In this document: positions 1 through 7,745 of the stretch, one piece after another
How the letters are laid out: every line of letters begins with the position of its first letter
Position numbering within the stretch: position 1 is the first letter of the stretch
DNA from: D2472 sp964444385
GTDB taxonomy: Bacteria > Pseudomonadota > Gammaproteobacteria > Magnimaribacterales > D2472
DNA length: 21,799 nt
NCBI GenBank assembly: GCA_964444385.1
Contig: CAYUHD010000022.1
Coordinates: forward strand, 1 to 21,799
Reading direction: 5' to 3'
Notes under the pieces: generated by a model
What the model saw: only the letters and a program-made list of their open reading frames with translations
Databases searched by the model: none
What the model was told of the DNA's origin: nothing
Made by a program: the position numbers and the translations under genes

Positions 1-148
1 GAATAGTTTCTTTTGGAATCCTTCTGTCTGTGTTAGCAGATTCAGACCTTTCTTTTAGGACTGGGATAAGTTCTTCAGCTTTTCTAATTAATTCGTTATG
101 TAGATCTAAATTTGTTCTTTTTTTAACTGATGCCCTTAATGTTGTCAT
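1..148 (-). CDS. N-terminal fragment of an acyl-CoA dehydrogenase / flavin-dependent monooxygenase-like protein (runs off window)
   Basis: The leftward reading frame opens at an ATG at 148-146 and stays open to the window edge, giving 49 complete codons. The peptide begins MTTLRASVKK and contains a stretch with LIRKAEELIPVLKERS followed by DRRIPKETI. That arrangement (a helix ending in 'PVLRERA', then 'DRR.P.ETV') is typical of the N-terminal helical domain of the acyl-CoA dehydrogenase fold, and in particular of HsaA/pimeloyl-CoA-dehydrogenase-like flavin proteins. FAD and substrate residues lie outside the window, so dehydrogenase and two-component monooxygenase cannot be told apart. It is divergent from the esterase operon and shares the 149-358 regulatory gap, so co-regulation with esterase-driven catabolism is possible. 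Frame and start are fairly sure; family is moderate. Confidence 0.6.
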   Translation of the reverse strand, partial: MTTLRASVKKRTNLDLHNELIRKAEELIPVLKERSESANTDRRIPKETI

Positions 149-235
149 TTTTCAACCTATTGTTTTAATACATTGTAATGATTCCATTATTAGTTTGTTA
201 ATTCAATAAAATAATTTGGATTTTATGTAACCATT

Positions 236-285
236 ATTATGATAAATATCAATAATCTTAATTATGATAAATATCAATAATCTTA
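236..285. repeat. Perfect 25-bp tandem duplication with internal dyad (candidate operator)
   Basis: Two identical 25-base units run head to tail at 236-260 and 261-285. Each unit contains ATTATGATA, then AA, then TATCAATAAT: the arms pair as ATTAT/ATAAT and GATA/TATC with one unpaired base. The 25-bp period is not a whole number of helical turns (about 2.4). The location between two divergent genes suggests a paired transcription-factor site; that role is inference. A chance slippage duplication in AT-rich DNA is the alternative. Confidence 0.6.
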
Positions 286-346
286 ATTTTTTTTACAAAA
301 TTTTTAACAATTGCTTAGCATTCTCTAATTTTTTAATTAATACATC

Positions 347-352
347 TATACT
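347..352 (+). promoter_or_regulatory. Candidate -10 element (TATACT) for the esterase operon
   Basis: TATACT lies six bases before the ATG at 359, with no purine-rich Shine-Dalgarno sequence between. A start site the usual 6-8 bases downstream of the hexamer would fall on or next to the ATG, giving a leaderless or nearly leaderless transcript. No good -35 hexamer is found at 16-18 bases, so activation from the 236-285 repeat is possible. The 149-358 gap holds nothing else recognisable. Confidence 0.35.
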
Positions 353-358
353 AGTTTG

Positions 359-1855
359 ATGTCTGATATATATGTCAACTGCAAGGCAGGAAAAATTACT
401 GGCATTCATAATAATAACGTTAATTTTTTTTATGGAATTCCTTTTGCAAAACCATTAACAAAGAAAACACAATGGCAGGTTCCTGAAAGAATTAATTCTG
501 AAATATCTTTTGATGCTATAAAACCAGGCTTTAGCTCTCCTCAAACAATTTATCGAGATTCTTTTTTAACAGATCCATTCATGCCTTCTGAATCTATTGA
601 TTGCCTTTCTTTGAATATTGCTTCAAAAAATATAAATGGAAATATGCCAGTAATGATTTGGATTCATGGTGGTGCATACATTACTGGATCTGCTAATTCT
701 GCTGTCTATGATATGGGCTCACTCCCACTTCATGACATTGTATTAGTAACAATTAATTATCGTTTGGGACCATTTGGCTTTTTAAAGCTTGATGAGGTTA
801 CAAATGGCCAAATTAGATCTACTGGCAATGAAGGGCTTATGGATCAAAAAATAGCAATAGAATGGGTTAAAGAAAATATCAGTGACTTTGGTGGTAATCC
901 TGAGAACATTACTATTTTTGGAGAGTCAGCTGGAGCATGGAGTGTTGCATTGCAGTCTGCTGTTAGTCCTAAAGGCAATTTGTTTTCAAAGGCTATATGT
1001 CAGAGTGGAGGTATGAATGCTTTTTTTAAAGAAAACAGAGCAAATCAATGGGGGGAATTATTTCTAAAAACTGCTCATGATAATGGTATTGAAGTTACGG
1101 ATTTATCTAAGTTGAATCATAGCCAAATAACCTCAATAGCCTCTGACATGAAGCATACTATGATAGCTAATGGAAGCTGGCTTTCTCCAGAAGTAGGTTT
1201 TGCTCCAGTTGCTGATGGTAATTTTTTACCTGAAAATCCATTGAAAAATTTTAAGGATTCATCAATCAGGTTGATTATTGGAACAACCGCTGATGAATAT
1301 AGACTTTGGTCTGAATTTGAGCCTTACTACCTTAATTTAAATAAAGAAAATTTTTACAGGAGATTAAACAAAATGTTTAAGCATGAAACTGTGGATAAGA
1401 TTGCAGCACAATATTTGCAAAAGGATCTTATCGAAGGGCAATACAGGCATGCATTATCTAATATTATGACTGACTGGACATTTGGGATTCATTCTATGGA
1501 GCTTTTAGAACAGCATCAAGAAAAATCTTATGGTTATTTTTTTGATGAGCCTAGCCCAATATTTGATGGAAAATTAGGAGCTTATCATGCAAGCGAATTA
1601 CCATATGTTTTTGGTTCAGCCAATAAAAAAACTTTTAGGGATTTTTGTTCAAAAGACGCAGTTAAGATTTCTAATTTCTTCCAGGTATCTTGGACTGAGT
1701 TTGCAAAAACTGGTTCTCCTGCCTCCCATTTAATTGATTGGGATGTTTTTAATATTAATCAATCAATTGCGTTTATAAATTCGGCCCCTAAAATTAAAAC
1801 TAATCAAAATATTGATAGGATAAAATTACTTCATGAATCAAAAATTAACTATTAA
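359..1855 (+). CDS. Type-B carboxylesterase, cytoplasmic
   Basis: About 498 residues, alpha/beta-hydrolase of the carboxylesterase/cholinesterase (COesterase, PF00135) family, hydrolysing carboxylic esters. Visible motifs, numbered from the ATG: oxyanion-hole HGG near 103-105, INYRLGPFGF near 132-141, nucleophile elbow GESAG with Ser190, acid Glu313 in GTTADEYRLW, and His410 in AYHASELPYVFG. The C-terminal WTEFAKTGSP segment is also typical. Length is normal for the family. There is no signal peptide, so it should act in the cytoplasm, unlike its downstream paralogue. A TTG at 356 is an alternative first codon; I prefer the adjacent ATG at 359. The 3' end overlaps the next gene by 23 bases, implying translational coupling. 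The physiological ester is unknown. Confidence 0.93.
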   Translation: MSDIYVNCKAGKITGIHNNNVNFFYGIPFAKPLTKKTQWQVPERINSEISFDAIKPGFSSPQTIYRDSFLTDPFMPSESIDCLSLNIASKNINGNMPVMIWIHGGAYITGSANSAVYDMGSLPLHDIVLVTINYRLGPFGFLKLDEVTNGQIRSTGNEGLMDQKIAIEWVKENISDFGGNPENITIFGESAGAWSVALQSAVSPKGNLFSKAICQSGGMNAFFKENRANQWGELFLKTAHDNGIEVTDLSKLNHSQITSIASDMKHTMIANGSWLSPEVGFAPVADGNFLPENPLKNFKDSSIRLIIGTTADEYRLWSEFEPYYLNLNKENFYRRLNKMFKHETVDKIAAQYLQKDLIEGQYRHALSNIMTDWTFGIHSMELLEQHQEKSYGYFFDEPSPIFDGKLGAYHASELPYVFGSANKKTFRDFCSKDAVKISNFFQVSWTEFAKTGSPASHLIDWDVFNINQSIAFINSAPKIKTNQNIDRIKLLHESKINY

Positions 1856-3680
1856 TAATTTATTTATTATTATTTTCAGCTTATCCGTTCTGGGTTCATG
1901 TATCAGCCCTATTCAACAAACTAATTCTTTAACTATTCCTACCTCATCTGGTGTGACGCAAGGCAAATTAAATCAAAATGTTGTTTCTTGGGAAGATATT
2001 CCTTACGCCATTCCTCCAGTGGGAGATTTGCGTTGGAAGGCACCTAGACTATTGGATACTCCTGAATTAAATATTAAACCTCAAGAGGGAAATGGATGCT
2101 TACAAGAAGCCAGTATTTATGCTGGTATTCAAGGTGAAGGGATAGTTGGGCAAGAGGATTGTTTATATTTGGATATTAAAGCTCCAGTTAACAATTTAAA
2201 TAGAAGGCTTCCTGTAATGTTTTGGGTTCATGGAGGAGGGAATATTTCTGGTGTTAAAGATTACTATGATTTTTCAGAGTTGATTCGAAGACATCAAGTG
2301 CTTGTTGTGACCATCAATTACCGCTTAGGTCCAATGGGCTGGTTTACGCATCCTGCGATACAAGGACTCCAAAGCGGGATGGATAAGACCTCGAATTTTG
2401 GGACGCTTGATATAATGGAGGCATTAAAATGGACACAAACCAATATTCAAAATTTTGGTGGTGATCCAAATAATATAACAATCTTTGGAGAGTCTGCAGG
2501 AGGAAATAATGTACTATCTTTGCTTGCCTCGCCCATAGGAGATGGTCTCTTTCATAAGGCTATTTCCCAATCAGGTTATACAAGAAGTTTTAATAAAGAT
2601 GAAGCGCTTGGTATTAATCGAAGAGGTATTACTATTAATCAATTAGGCGCTGATCCAGTATTGGCAAAACATGACTTGTCTGGATATGAGAGTATAAAGA
2701 ATTTATTTAATCAAGATCCTCAAAAATATGGAGATGAATATCAACGTTATCTTAGATCTCTCGACGGTAAGACTTTATTAGAAACATATCAAAAAATTTC
2801 TGATGATACATATGATCGTCTACCACTTCTTACTAGAGATGGAATAGTCACGCATATTAATGGAGTGAGCGCTGGACTTGCTGCATCTCAAAAGAAAAAT
2901 AATGTTCCAGTTATTGCAGGATCTAATAAGGATGAACTCTCTCTTTGGCTTGGAGCTAATAGATATTTTGTAGAAGCCTCCTATCCTTTAACAAAACTTG
3001 TCCCTATTCCTAAAATAGAGCTTAAGAAAGAAGAGTTATACAAGCTTTGGGTTAAAACTCGTTCGCAAGGATGGAAGTTAAGAGGTGTTGATGAGCCATT
3101 AATGGAATTAGAAAAAGCTGGTTATGATTCTTTGTATGCTTATAGATTTGATTGGGATGATCAAAAGCCTTCTTATTTTGCAGATTTTCCTAACCTAATT
3201 GGGGCAGCCCATGGGTTTGAAATTTCATTTATAACTGGCGATTTTAAATTTGGCCCAATTGGAAGATATGTATATCCAAAGGGAAAATTAAGAAATCAAA
3301 TGCAAGAAACCATGATGAATGCTTGGGCTTCATTTGCAAAGACAGGTATCCCTAACACCGGGAAACAACAGCAATGGAAAAAATTTGACTCCAAAGATCG
3401 TATCTTCATGAAACTTGACTCTGATGAGTATTTATCCATAGACAAAGAAATGCTCTCTCTTGAATTTATTTTAGGGCAAGTCAGGCTTTCACCAGCGGGA
3501 ACTCTTATTGAAAAATGTTTATTGGTTGAAGAGACAATCATAAATATCGGTGATCCGATACTAAGCTATCTTTCTGATTGGAATCAAGGAGTTTGTAAAC
3601 AATTTGATATCAGCCAAGAACGAAAAAACATTGAAATCGATTTAATTAAAGAATATGGTTCAGTCTACGTTTATCGATGA
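1833..3680 (+). CDS. Type-B carboxylesterase, lipoprotein
   Basis: 615-residue carboxylesterase-family hydrolase with a lipoprotein signal peptide: a short basic start, a hydrophobic stretch at about residues 10-20 and the lipobox LGSC with Cys23. The residue after Cys is Ile, not Asp, so outer-membrane sorting is expected. Catalytic features: WVHGGG at 131-136, nucleophile elbow GESAGG with Ser221, acid Glu368 in AGSNKDELSLW, and His460 in IGAAHGFE. The EDCLYLDI block near 108-115 is the usual family signature. It is about 115 residues longer than the upstream esterase, from the signal region and extra C-terminal sequence after the WASFAKTGIP block (about 498-507), including a C-terminal pair of cysteines. 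It starts inside the upstream gene (23-base overlap) and ends overlapping the DUF3604 gene by 4 bases. It probably performs extracytoplasmic ester cleavage before import; the substrate is unknown. Confidence 0.93.
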   Translation: MNQKLTINNLFIIIFSLSVLGSCISPIQQTNSLTIPTSSGVTQGKLNQNVVSWEDIPYAIPPVGDLRWKAPRLLDTPELNIKPQEGNGCLQEASIYAGIQGEGIVGQEDCLYLDIKAPVNNLNRRLPVMFWVHGGGNISGVKDYYDFSELIRRHQVLVVTINYRLGPMGWFTHPAIQGLQSGMDKTSNFGTLDIMEALKWTQTNIQNFGGDPNNITIFGESAGGNNVLSLLASPIGDGLFHKAISQSGYTRSFNKDEALGINRRGITINQLGADPVLAKHDLSGYESIKNLFNQDPQKYGDEYQRYLRSLDGKTLLETYQKISDDTYDRLPLLTRDGIVTHINGVSAGLAASQKKNNVPVIAGSNKDELSLWLGANRYFVEASYPLTKLVPIPKIELKKEELYKLWVKTRSQGWKLRGVDEPLMELEKAGYDSLYAYRFDWDDQKPSYFADFPNLIGAAHGFEISFITGDFKFGPIGRYVYPKGKLRNQMQETMMNAWASFAKTGIPNTGKQQQWKKFDSKDRIFMKLDSDEYLSIDKEMLSLEFILGQVRLSPAGTLIEKCLLVEETIINIGDPILSYLSDWNQGVCKQFDISQERKNIEIDLIKEYGSVYVYR

Positions 3681-5836
3681 TTCTCTTTTTAAGAAAAATA
3701 TTCCCCGCTCTTTTAATTTTTTTCTTTCTTACAGGGTGCGGCTCTGATGTCAGTCCAGGAAAAATACAAGGAGCTCCACGATCTAGTGAAGTAATTTACA
3801 AGCAAGACTTGAAATTTTTTCAAACTAAGGAAAGTTTGTTAGGCGCTGATTCAGCAGATAAAACCCAAATTTTATTTGGTGACTTGCATGTTCATACAAC
3901 TTATTCAATTGATGCTTTTACTCTAGAGCTTCCAATGATGGGGCTTCAGGGTGCGCATGATAGTTCTATGGCTTGTGATTTTGCTAGATATTGTGCAAAT
4001 CTAGATTTTTTTAGTCTTAATGATCATGCTGAAGGTCTTACTCCAGATCATTGGCGCGAGCAAAAAGAGATTGTTCAACAATGCAATATTTCAAATAGCG
4101 ATCCAGTAACAAATGATTTGGTTGTATTTCCAGGCTGGGAATGGACTCAAATTGGTACAACAAAAGAGAGTCACTGGGGTCACAGAAATGTAATTTTTAA
4201 AGATATCCAAAATTTGCCAGCAAGACCTATAGGTTCTCGAACTCCAGGATCTGGCCTCGGAGTATTTGATACCACTCAACAAGCTGTAAGTGCAAGATGG
4301 GTTGATATTCTTAACTTTAAAAGGTATTCAGATCTAAATTGGCTTCTAAATGAAGTAAGAAATATACCTTTTTGCGATGAAGGAGTTACATCAACAGAAC
4401 TTCCATTTGATTGTTATGAGTACGCAAGGACTCCAAAAGATCTTTTTTCTAAGCTTGATGAGTGGAATGCAGATAGCATTGTTATTCCTCATGGACAGTC
4501 ATGGGGCTTCCATGTTCCATTAGGAACTTCTTGGGATAATCGTTTAAATGATCAGGGTCATGATCCAAGTAAGCAAATTTTATTGGAAATCATGTCAGGT
4601 CATGGAAACAGTGAAGAGTATAGAGATATTGCGTCAGCAAATTTTCTTCAGAATGATGTAATGAACTGCCCAGAACCAACTGAAGATTTTTTACCTTGTT
4701 GCTGGCAAGCTGGTGAAATGCAAAAAAAACGCTGTGATGGGCTAACAAAAGATGAGTGTGACGCAAGGGTTGAACTTGCAAAAAAATACACTCTAGCTGG
4801 AGGACCTTATACTAATATGGTCTTTCCTGAGGCTAAACCAGAAGAGTGGCTAAATTGTGATCAATGTACTGATTGTTTTAAGCCGGCATTTAATTATAGG
4901 CCAAAACAATCTGCTCAATATGCACTAGCTATATCTAATTTTGATAAATCTACAGATGCTCCAGAAAGATATAATTTTGGGTTTATAGCTTCAACAGATG
5001 ATCATACTGCTCGTCCAGGAACAGGCTACAAACAGTATGAAAGACGCAAAATGACTTTCGCAACTGGCGTGAAATCTAAATTTTGGGAGTATAAATATGA
5101 TGCTGAAGATCCTAATTTTCCTGAAATACCAAAAATTACTCCCGGGGAAAGTCAGCCTGATAGCGAGAGAGTTTCAAGCTTTGTATATCCTGGTGGCATC
5201 TTGGCCGTTCATTCAGAGGGAAGAGGCAAAGATGCAATTTGGTCTGCTTTAAAGAATAAAAATGTTTATGGGACTAGTGGTCCTAGAATTTTACTGTGGT
5301 TTGATTTAATTAATTCCCCGCAAGGAAAAGTACCTATGGGATCTCAAATTACAATGAGTCAAAACCCAAGCTTTATTATTAAAGCTGCAGGTAGTTTTAA
5401 GCAAAAAGAAGGTTGCCCAAAAGAGTCAATAGATTCTCTCTCTTCTAAGAGGTTGGATTATCTTTGTGCCGGGGAGTGTTACAACCCAAGTAATGAAAGA
5501 AACATTATTCAACAAATAGAAATCATTAAGATTACTCCTCAATCATATATAGGTGAGGCAGTTAGCCCTCTCATTCAGGATCCTTGGAAGATAATCCCTT
5601 GCAATGGAACAGGCGAATGTGTTATTGAATTTGAGGACCAAAATTATTCTAGGGACAGCGTTTACTACGTTAGAGCAATACAAGAACCAACACCTGCAAT
5701 TAATGGAGCGCCTTTGTTCAAAAGAGATAATTTTAAACTCTGCAAGGGGAGTTTCAGAACAGACTTTCAAGATGATTGTTTAAGCATGACCAATGAAAGA
5801 GCATGGTCTTCACCAATTTATGTAGATAAGCCCTAG
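3677..5836 (+). CDS. DUF3604 lipoprotein (PHP-like putative metal-dependent hydrolase)
   Basis: 719 residues. N-terminal lipoprotein signal with hydrophobic core at about 9-19 and lipobox LTGC, Cys21; Gly at the following position suggests the outer membrane. The mature part matches DUF3604 (PF12228), distantly related to PHP-type phosphoesterases: GDLHVHTTYS with His71/His73, NDHAEG with Asp116/His117, FPGWEW near 151-156, PHG with His272, LEIMSGHGNSE near 303-313, ASTDDH near 438-443 and a later YGTSGPR block. These His/Asp clusters are plausible metal ligands. It is Cys-rich (around residues 331-400 and again near the C-terminus), consistent with disulfides outside the cytoplasm. ATG overlaps the previous stop (ATGA), so it is coupled to the two esterases. 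Its stop overlaps the convergent TerB-like gene. No reaction is established for the family that I can name. Confidence 0.88.
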   Translation: MILFLRKIFPALLIFFFLTGCGSDVSPGKIQGAPRSSEVIYKQDLKFFQTKESLLGADSADKTQILFGDLHVHTTYSIDAFTLELPMMGLQGAHDSSMACDFARYCANLDFFSLNDHAEGLTPDHWREQKEIVQQCNISNSDPVTNDLVVFPGWEWTQIGTTKESHWGHRNVIFKDIQNLPARPIGSRTPGSGLGVFDTTQQAVSARWVDILNFKRYSDLNWLLNEVRNIPFCDEGVTSTELPFDCYEYARTPKDLFSKLDEWNADSIVIPHGQSWGFHVPLGTSWDNRLNDQGHDPSKQILLEIMSGHGNSEEYRDIASANFLQNDVMNCPEPTEDFLPCCWQAGEMQKKRCDGLTKDECDARVELAKKYTLAGGPYTNMVFPEAKPEEWLNCDQCTDCFKPAFNYRPKQSAQYALAISNFDKSTDAPERYNFGFIASTDDHTARPGTGYKQYERRKMTFATGVKSKFWEYKYDAEDPNFPEIPKITPGESQPDSERVSSFVYPGGILAVHSEGRGKDAIWSALKNKNVYGTSGPRILLWFDLINSPQGKVPMGSQITMSQNPSFIIKAAGSFKQKEGCPKESIDSLSSKRLDYLCAGECYNPSNERNIIQQIEIIKITPQSYIGEAVSPLIQDPWKIIPCNGTGECVIEFEDQNYSRDSVYYVRAIQEPTPAINGAPLFKRDNFKLCKGSFRTDFQDDCLSMTNERAWSSPIYVDKP

Positions 5837-6252
5837 GAGTCTTGCTGCCTAATTTGATTAGCTGTAGATCTTTTAATCTTAATTAATTCAGCAATTTTAA
5901 AATATAAGTTTTCCTCGTAAGCATCAATCACTGAATCAGCTGCAACTAATTCCCAAAGAACAGTTAATAATTCTATTTTCTCTTCATTTGAGTGAGTTTC
6001 ATTAATTTTCTTTATAGAAGGATAAAAAGAAACTGATTGTTCAGTTTCATCAATAATTTTTTTGACAATAGTGGTGGCCTTAACATCTTCAGAAGCTATT
6101 TTATTTGCTCTTTCTTTAATGAGTTTAAGTTCTGAACTATCAAGAGTGCCGTCACTGATAGCGATCTCAAACATTAGCCTTAGTGCGACATCTGCTTCAT
6201 GAGTATTGATAATCTCGAGTGGTAGCTTTTTTTTAAATAGATCTTTTAGCAT
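5833..6252 (-). CDS. TerB-like small acidic helical protein
   Basis: 139 residues, mostly helical, no signal peptide, hence cytoplasmic. Two repeated acidic motifs are visible: DGTLDSSE at 34-41 and DSVIDAYEE at 106-114. Each follows a hydrophobic helix (ALRLMFEIAI; LLTVLWELVAA). This duplicated 'D..(I/L)D..E' pattern is the hallmark of TerB/DjlA-N-type domains (COG4103-like), thought to bind metal or associate with membranes. Length is typical. It lies 23 bases downstream of the WecA-like gene on the same strand and is probably co-transcribed. Its stop codon overlaps the stop of the convergent DUF3604 gene. Despite the family name, nothing here indicates tellurite resistance. Confidence 0.75.
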   Translation of the reverse strand: MLKDLFKKKLPLEIINTHEADVALRLMFEIAISDGTLDSSELKLIKERANKIASEDVKATTIVKKIIDETEQSVSFYPSIKKINETHSNEEKIELLTVLWELVAADSVIDAYEENLYFKIAELIKIKRSTANQIRQQDS

Positions 6253-6275
6253 TTAATACAAATAAGTTGATTGGG

Positions 6276-7706
6276 TTATGTATTAGACTTTATTCCGTTA
6301 AATAGTCTACCTGAGCCAACATAAAAAATTAATGAAAAGATTAAAAATAAAATAAATGAAAGCTCTGCTGAAAGATAACTTTTCTCAATGATAATCCCAA
6401 TCCAGGCAACCAATAACCCCAGAATTAATAAACCCATTAATGTTTTTGACGAGCTTTTGGTTACCCTCTGTAATTTATGGTGAATATGATCTCTACCAGG
6501 ACTAAATGGAAGTATCCCTTTTACAGCTCTTCCAACCATTACTCCCAAACAATCCAATAATGGAATGGCAACGACCCATAAACAAGTTACAGGTTGAATT
6601 AAATTTTCACTTGTTTGAGAGTAATTTATACATGTCCATGCTACCAAAAACCCTAGAAATGTTGATCCATTATCTCCTAAAAATACTCTTCTCTTAATTC
6701 CAAGAAAACCAAGATTATAAAAAAGAAATCCAATGATACTTCCCATTGCAATTACAAGAGAATAATTAGCCACATCGAAACCTGATCCAGCTTGGAGTGC
6801 ACCTAGTGCAATTAAAGCAAAGCCAGCACACAAACCATTTATACCATCTATCATATTAAAGGCATTAACGATTCCAACAACTGCAAATATTGTAAAAGGT
6901 ATGCCCCATATCCCAAGTTGAAGATCTATTCCTAATAGAGATACTTTCAAATCTTCAATATAAATATCTCCTAAAAGGATTAATCCCAATGCAGCAATTG
7001 ATTGTATTAACAACCTTTTAGATGCTTTAATCCCAAATGCATCATCAAAGAGTATACATGCCTGAAGTAACAAAGCTATTACTATGAAGGCTGCTGTAAA
7101 TGATGAGAATGAAAAGAAATTGCTAGATTCACTCTCAATTATGAATGGATCACTAATTGGTTCACCTGATGGATTGACCTCAACTATCCCAGAATTAGTG
7201 GCTTGAAATGTTTTAGTTTCTCCACCTGGTAGAGTTACATTAAAGACATTCTTGCTTACTTGAGTAATATTTAGAGAGTCATCAGAATTAGATCCAAAAT
7301 TAACATCGTACGATTGAGAGTCTTTATCTTCATTTTGTTGATGAGTGATGTTTAATCTAAAATTTTCAGAATTACCACTATCCTCATTTTTTACGCTTAG
7401 TTTTTTTGAATAACCAATTTCTGAAGAAGATTGTATTTGGGATTGTTCTGCAATAGAAAATCCATCAAATCGGAAGTCGTACTTATAATCAATTAAAAAC
7501 AGCATGAATAAAGAAGACAGTAGAATTGATGCATGGATGCTTAATCCCCCAATTAATGGGGTAGGTCTAAAATGAAATTTTCTACTTTTGTCAGGTATGT
7601 CAATTAATAATTTATTTGACCTAGCAATATTTCTAAAGTAACCAGTAAGCACTACTGAAGCAAAAAAACTTAAAAATAGAAGGGTGACTGCTATACTGAA
7701 CAACAT
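6276..7706 (-). CDS. WecA/MraY-family polyprenyl-phosphate sugar-1-phosphate transferase with large extracytoplasmic insertion
   Basis: 476-residue polytopic membrane protein of glycosyltransferase family 4 (PF00953), which transfers a sugar-1-phosphate from a UDP-sugar to a polyprenyl phosphate. Visible motifs: DIPDKSRKFHFRPTPLIGG (36-54), DD at 221-222, NAFNMIDGINGL (281-292), FLGDNGST (342-349) and the WecA-type histidine motif RDHIHH (405-410). About ten hydrophobic segments are apparent. WecA relatives are usually about 340-370 residues; the excess is a hydrophilic Ser/Asn/Asp-rich segment at about 74-198 between the second and third membrane spans, which in this topology faces the periplasm. 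It is divergent from the sugar operon at 7746 and followed by the TerB-like gene, suggesting it starts the lipid-linked glycan. A TAAAAT hexamer lies seven bases before the ATG with no Shine-Dalgarno. The sugar cannot be read from sequence. Confidence 0.88.
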   Translation of the reverse strand: MLFSIAVTLLFLSFFASVVLTGYFRNIARSNKLLIDIPDKSRKFHFRPTPLIGGLSIHASILLSSLFMLFLIDYKYDFRFDGFSIAEQSQIQSSSEIGYSKKLSVKNEDSGNSENFRLNITHQQNEDKDSQSYDVNFGSNSDDSLNITQVSKNVFNVTLPGGETKTFQATNSGIVEVNPSGEPISDPFIIESESSNFFSFSSFTAAFIVIALLLQACILFDDAFGIKASKRLLIQSIAALGLILLGDIYIEDLKVSLLGIDLQLGIWGIPFTIFAVVGIVNAFNMIDGINGLCAGFALIALGALQAGSGFDVANYSLVIAMGSIIGFLFYNLGFLGIKRRVFLGDNGSTFLGFLVAWTCINYSQTSENLIQPVTCLWVVAIPLLDCLGVMVGRAVKGILPFSPGRDHIHHKLQRVTKSSSKTLMGLLILGLLVAWIGIIIEKSYLSAELSFILFLIFSLIFYVGSGRLFNGIKSNT

Positions 7707-7745
7707 AAAATTTATTTTAACTGACTTTTATTTTTACTGGTAACA
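7707..7745. promoter_or_regulatory. Divergent promoter gap between the WecA-like gene and the sugar operon
   Basis: Only 39 bases separate two divergent starts. On the minus strand TTACCA (7743-7738, reaching into the start region) and TAAAAT (7719-7714) are 18 bases apart, a plausible -35/-10 pair that would start transcription at or just before the WecA-like ATG. For the plus strand, TATACT at 7692-7697, inside the WecA-like gene, is a candidate -10 for the operon, but its -35 is poor. Neither gene has a clear Shine-Dalgarno. Confidence 0.35.

Noticed and set aside
3296..3541. Open frame of 81 codons antisense to the lipoprotein esterase
   Set aside because: Shadow frame: no promoter or ribosome site, no family resemblance, inside conserved esterase sequence.
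5833..6252. Tellurite-resistance determinant
   Set aside because: A lone TerB-like domain without terC/terD/terZ neighbours gives no basis for a resistance function.
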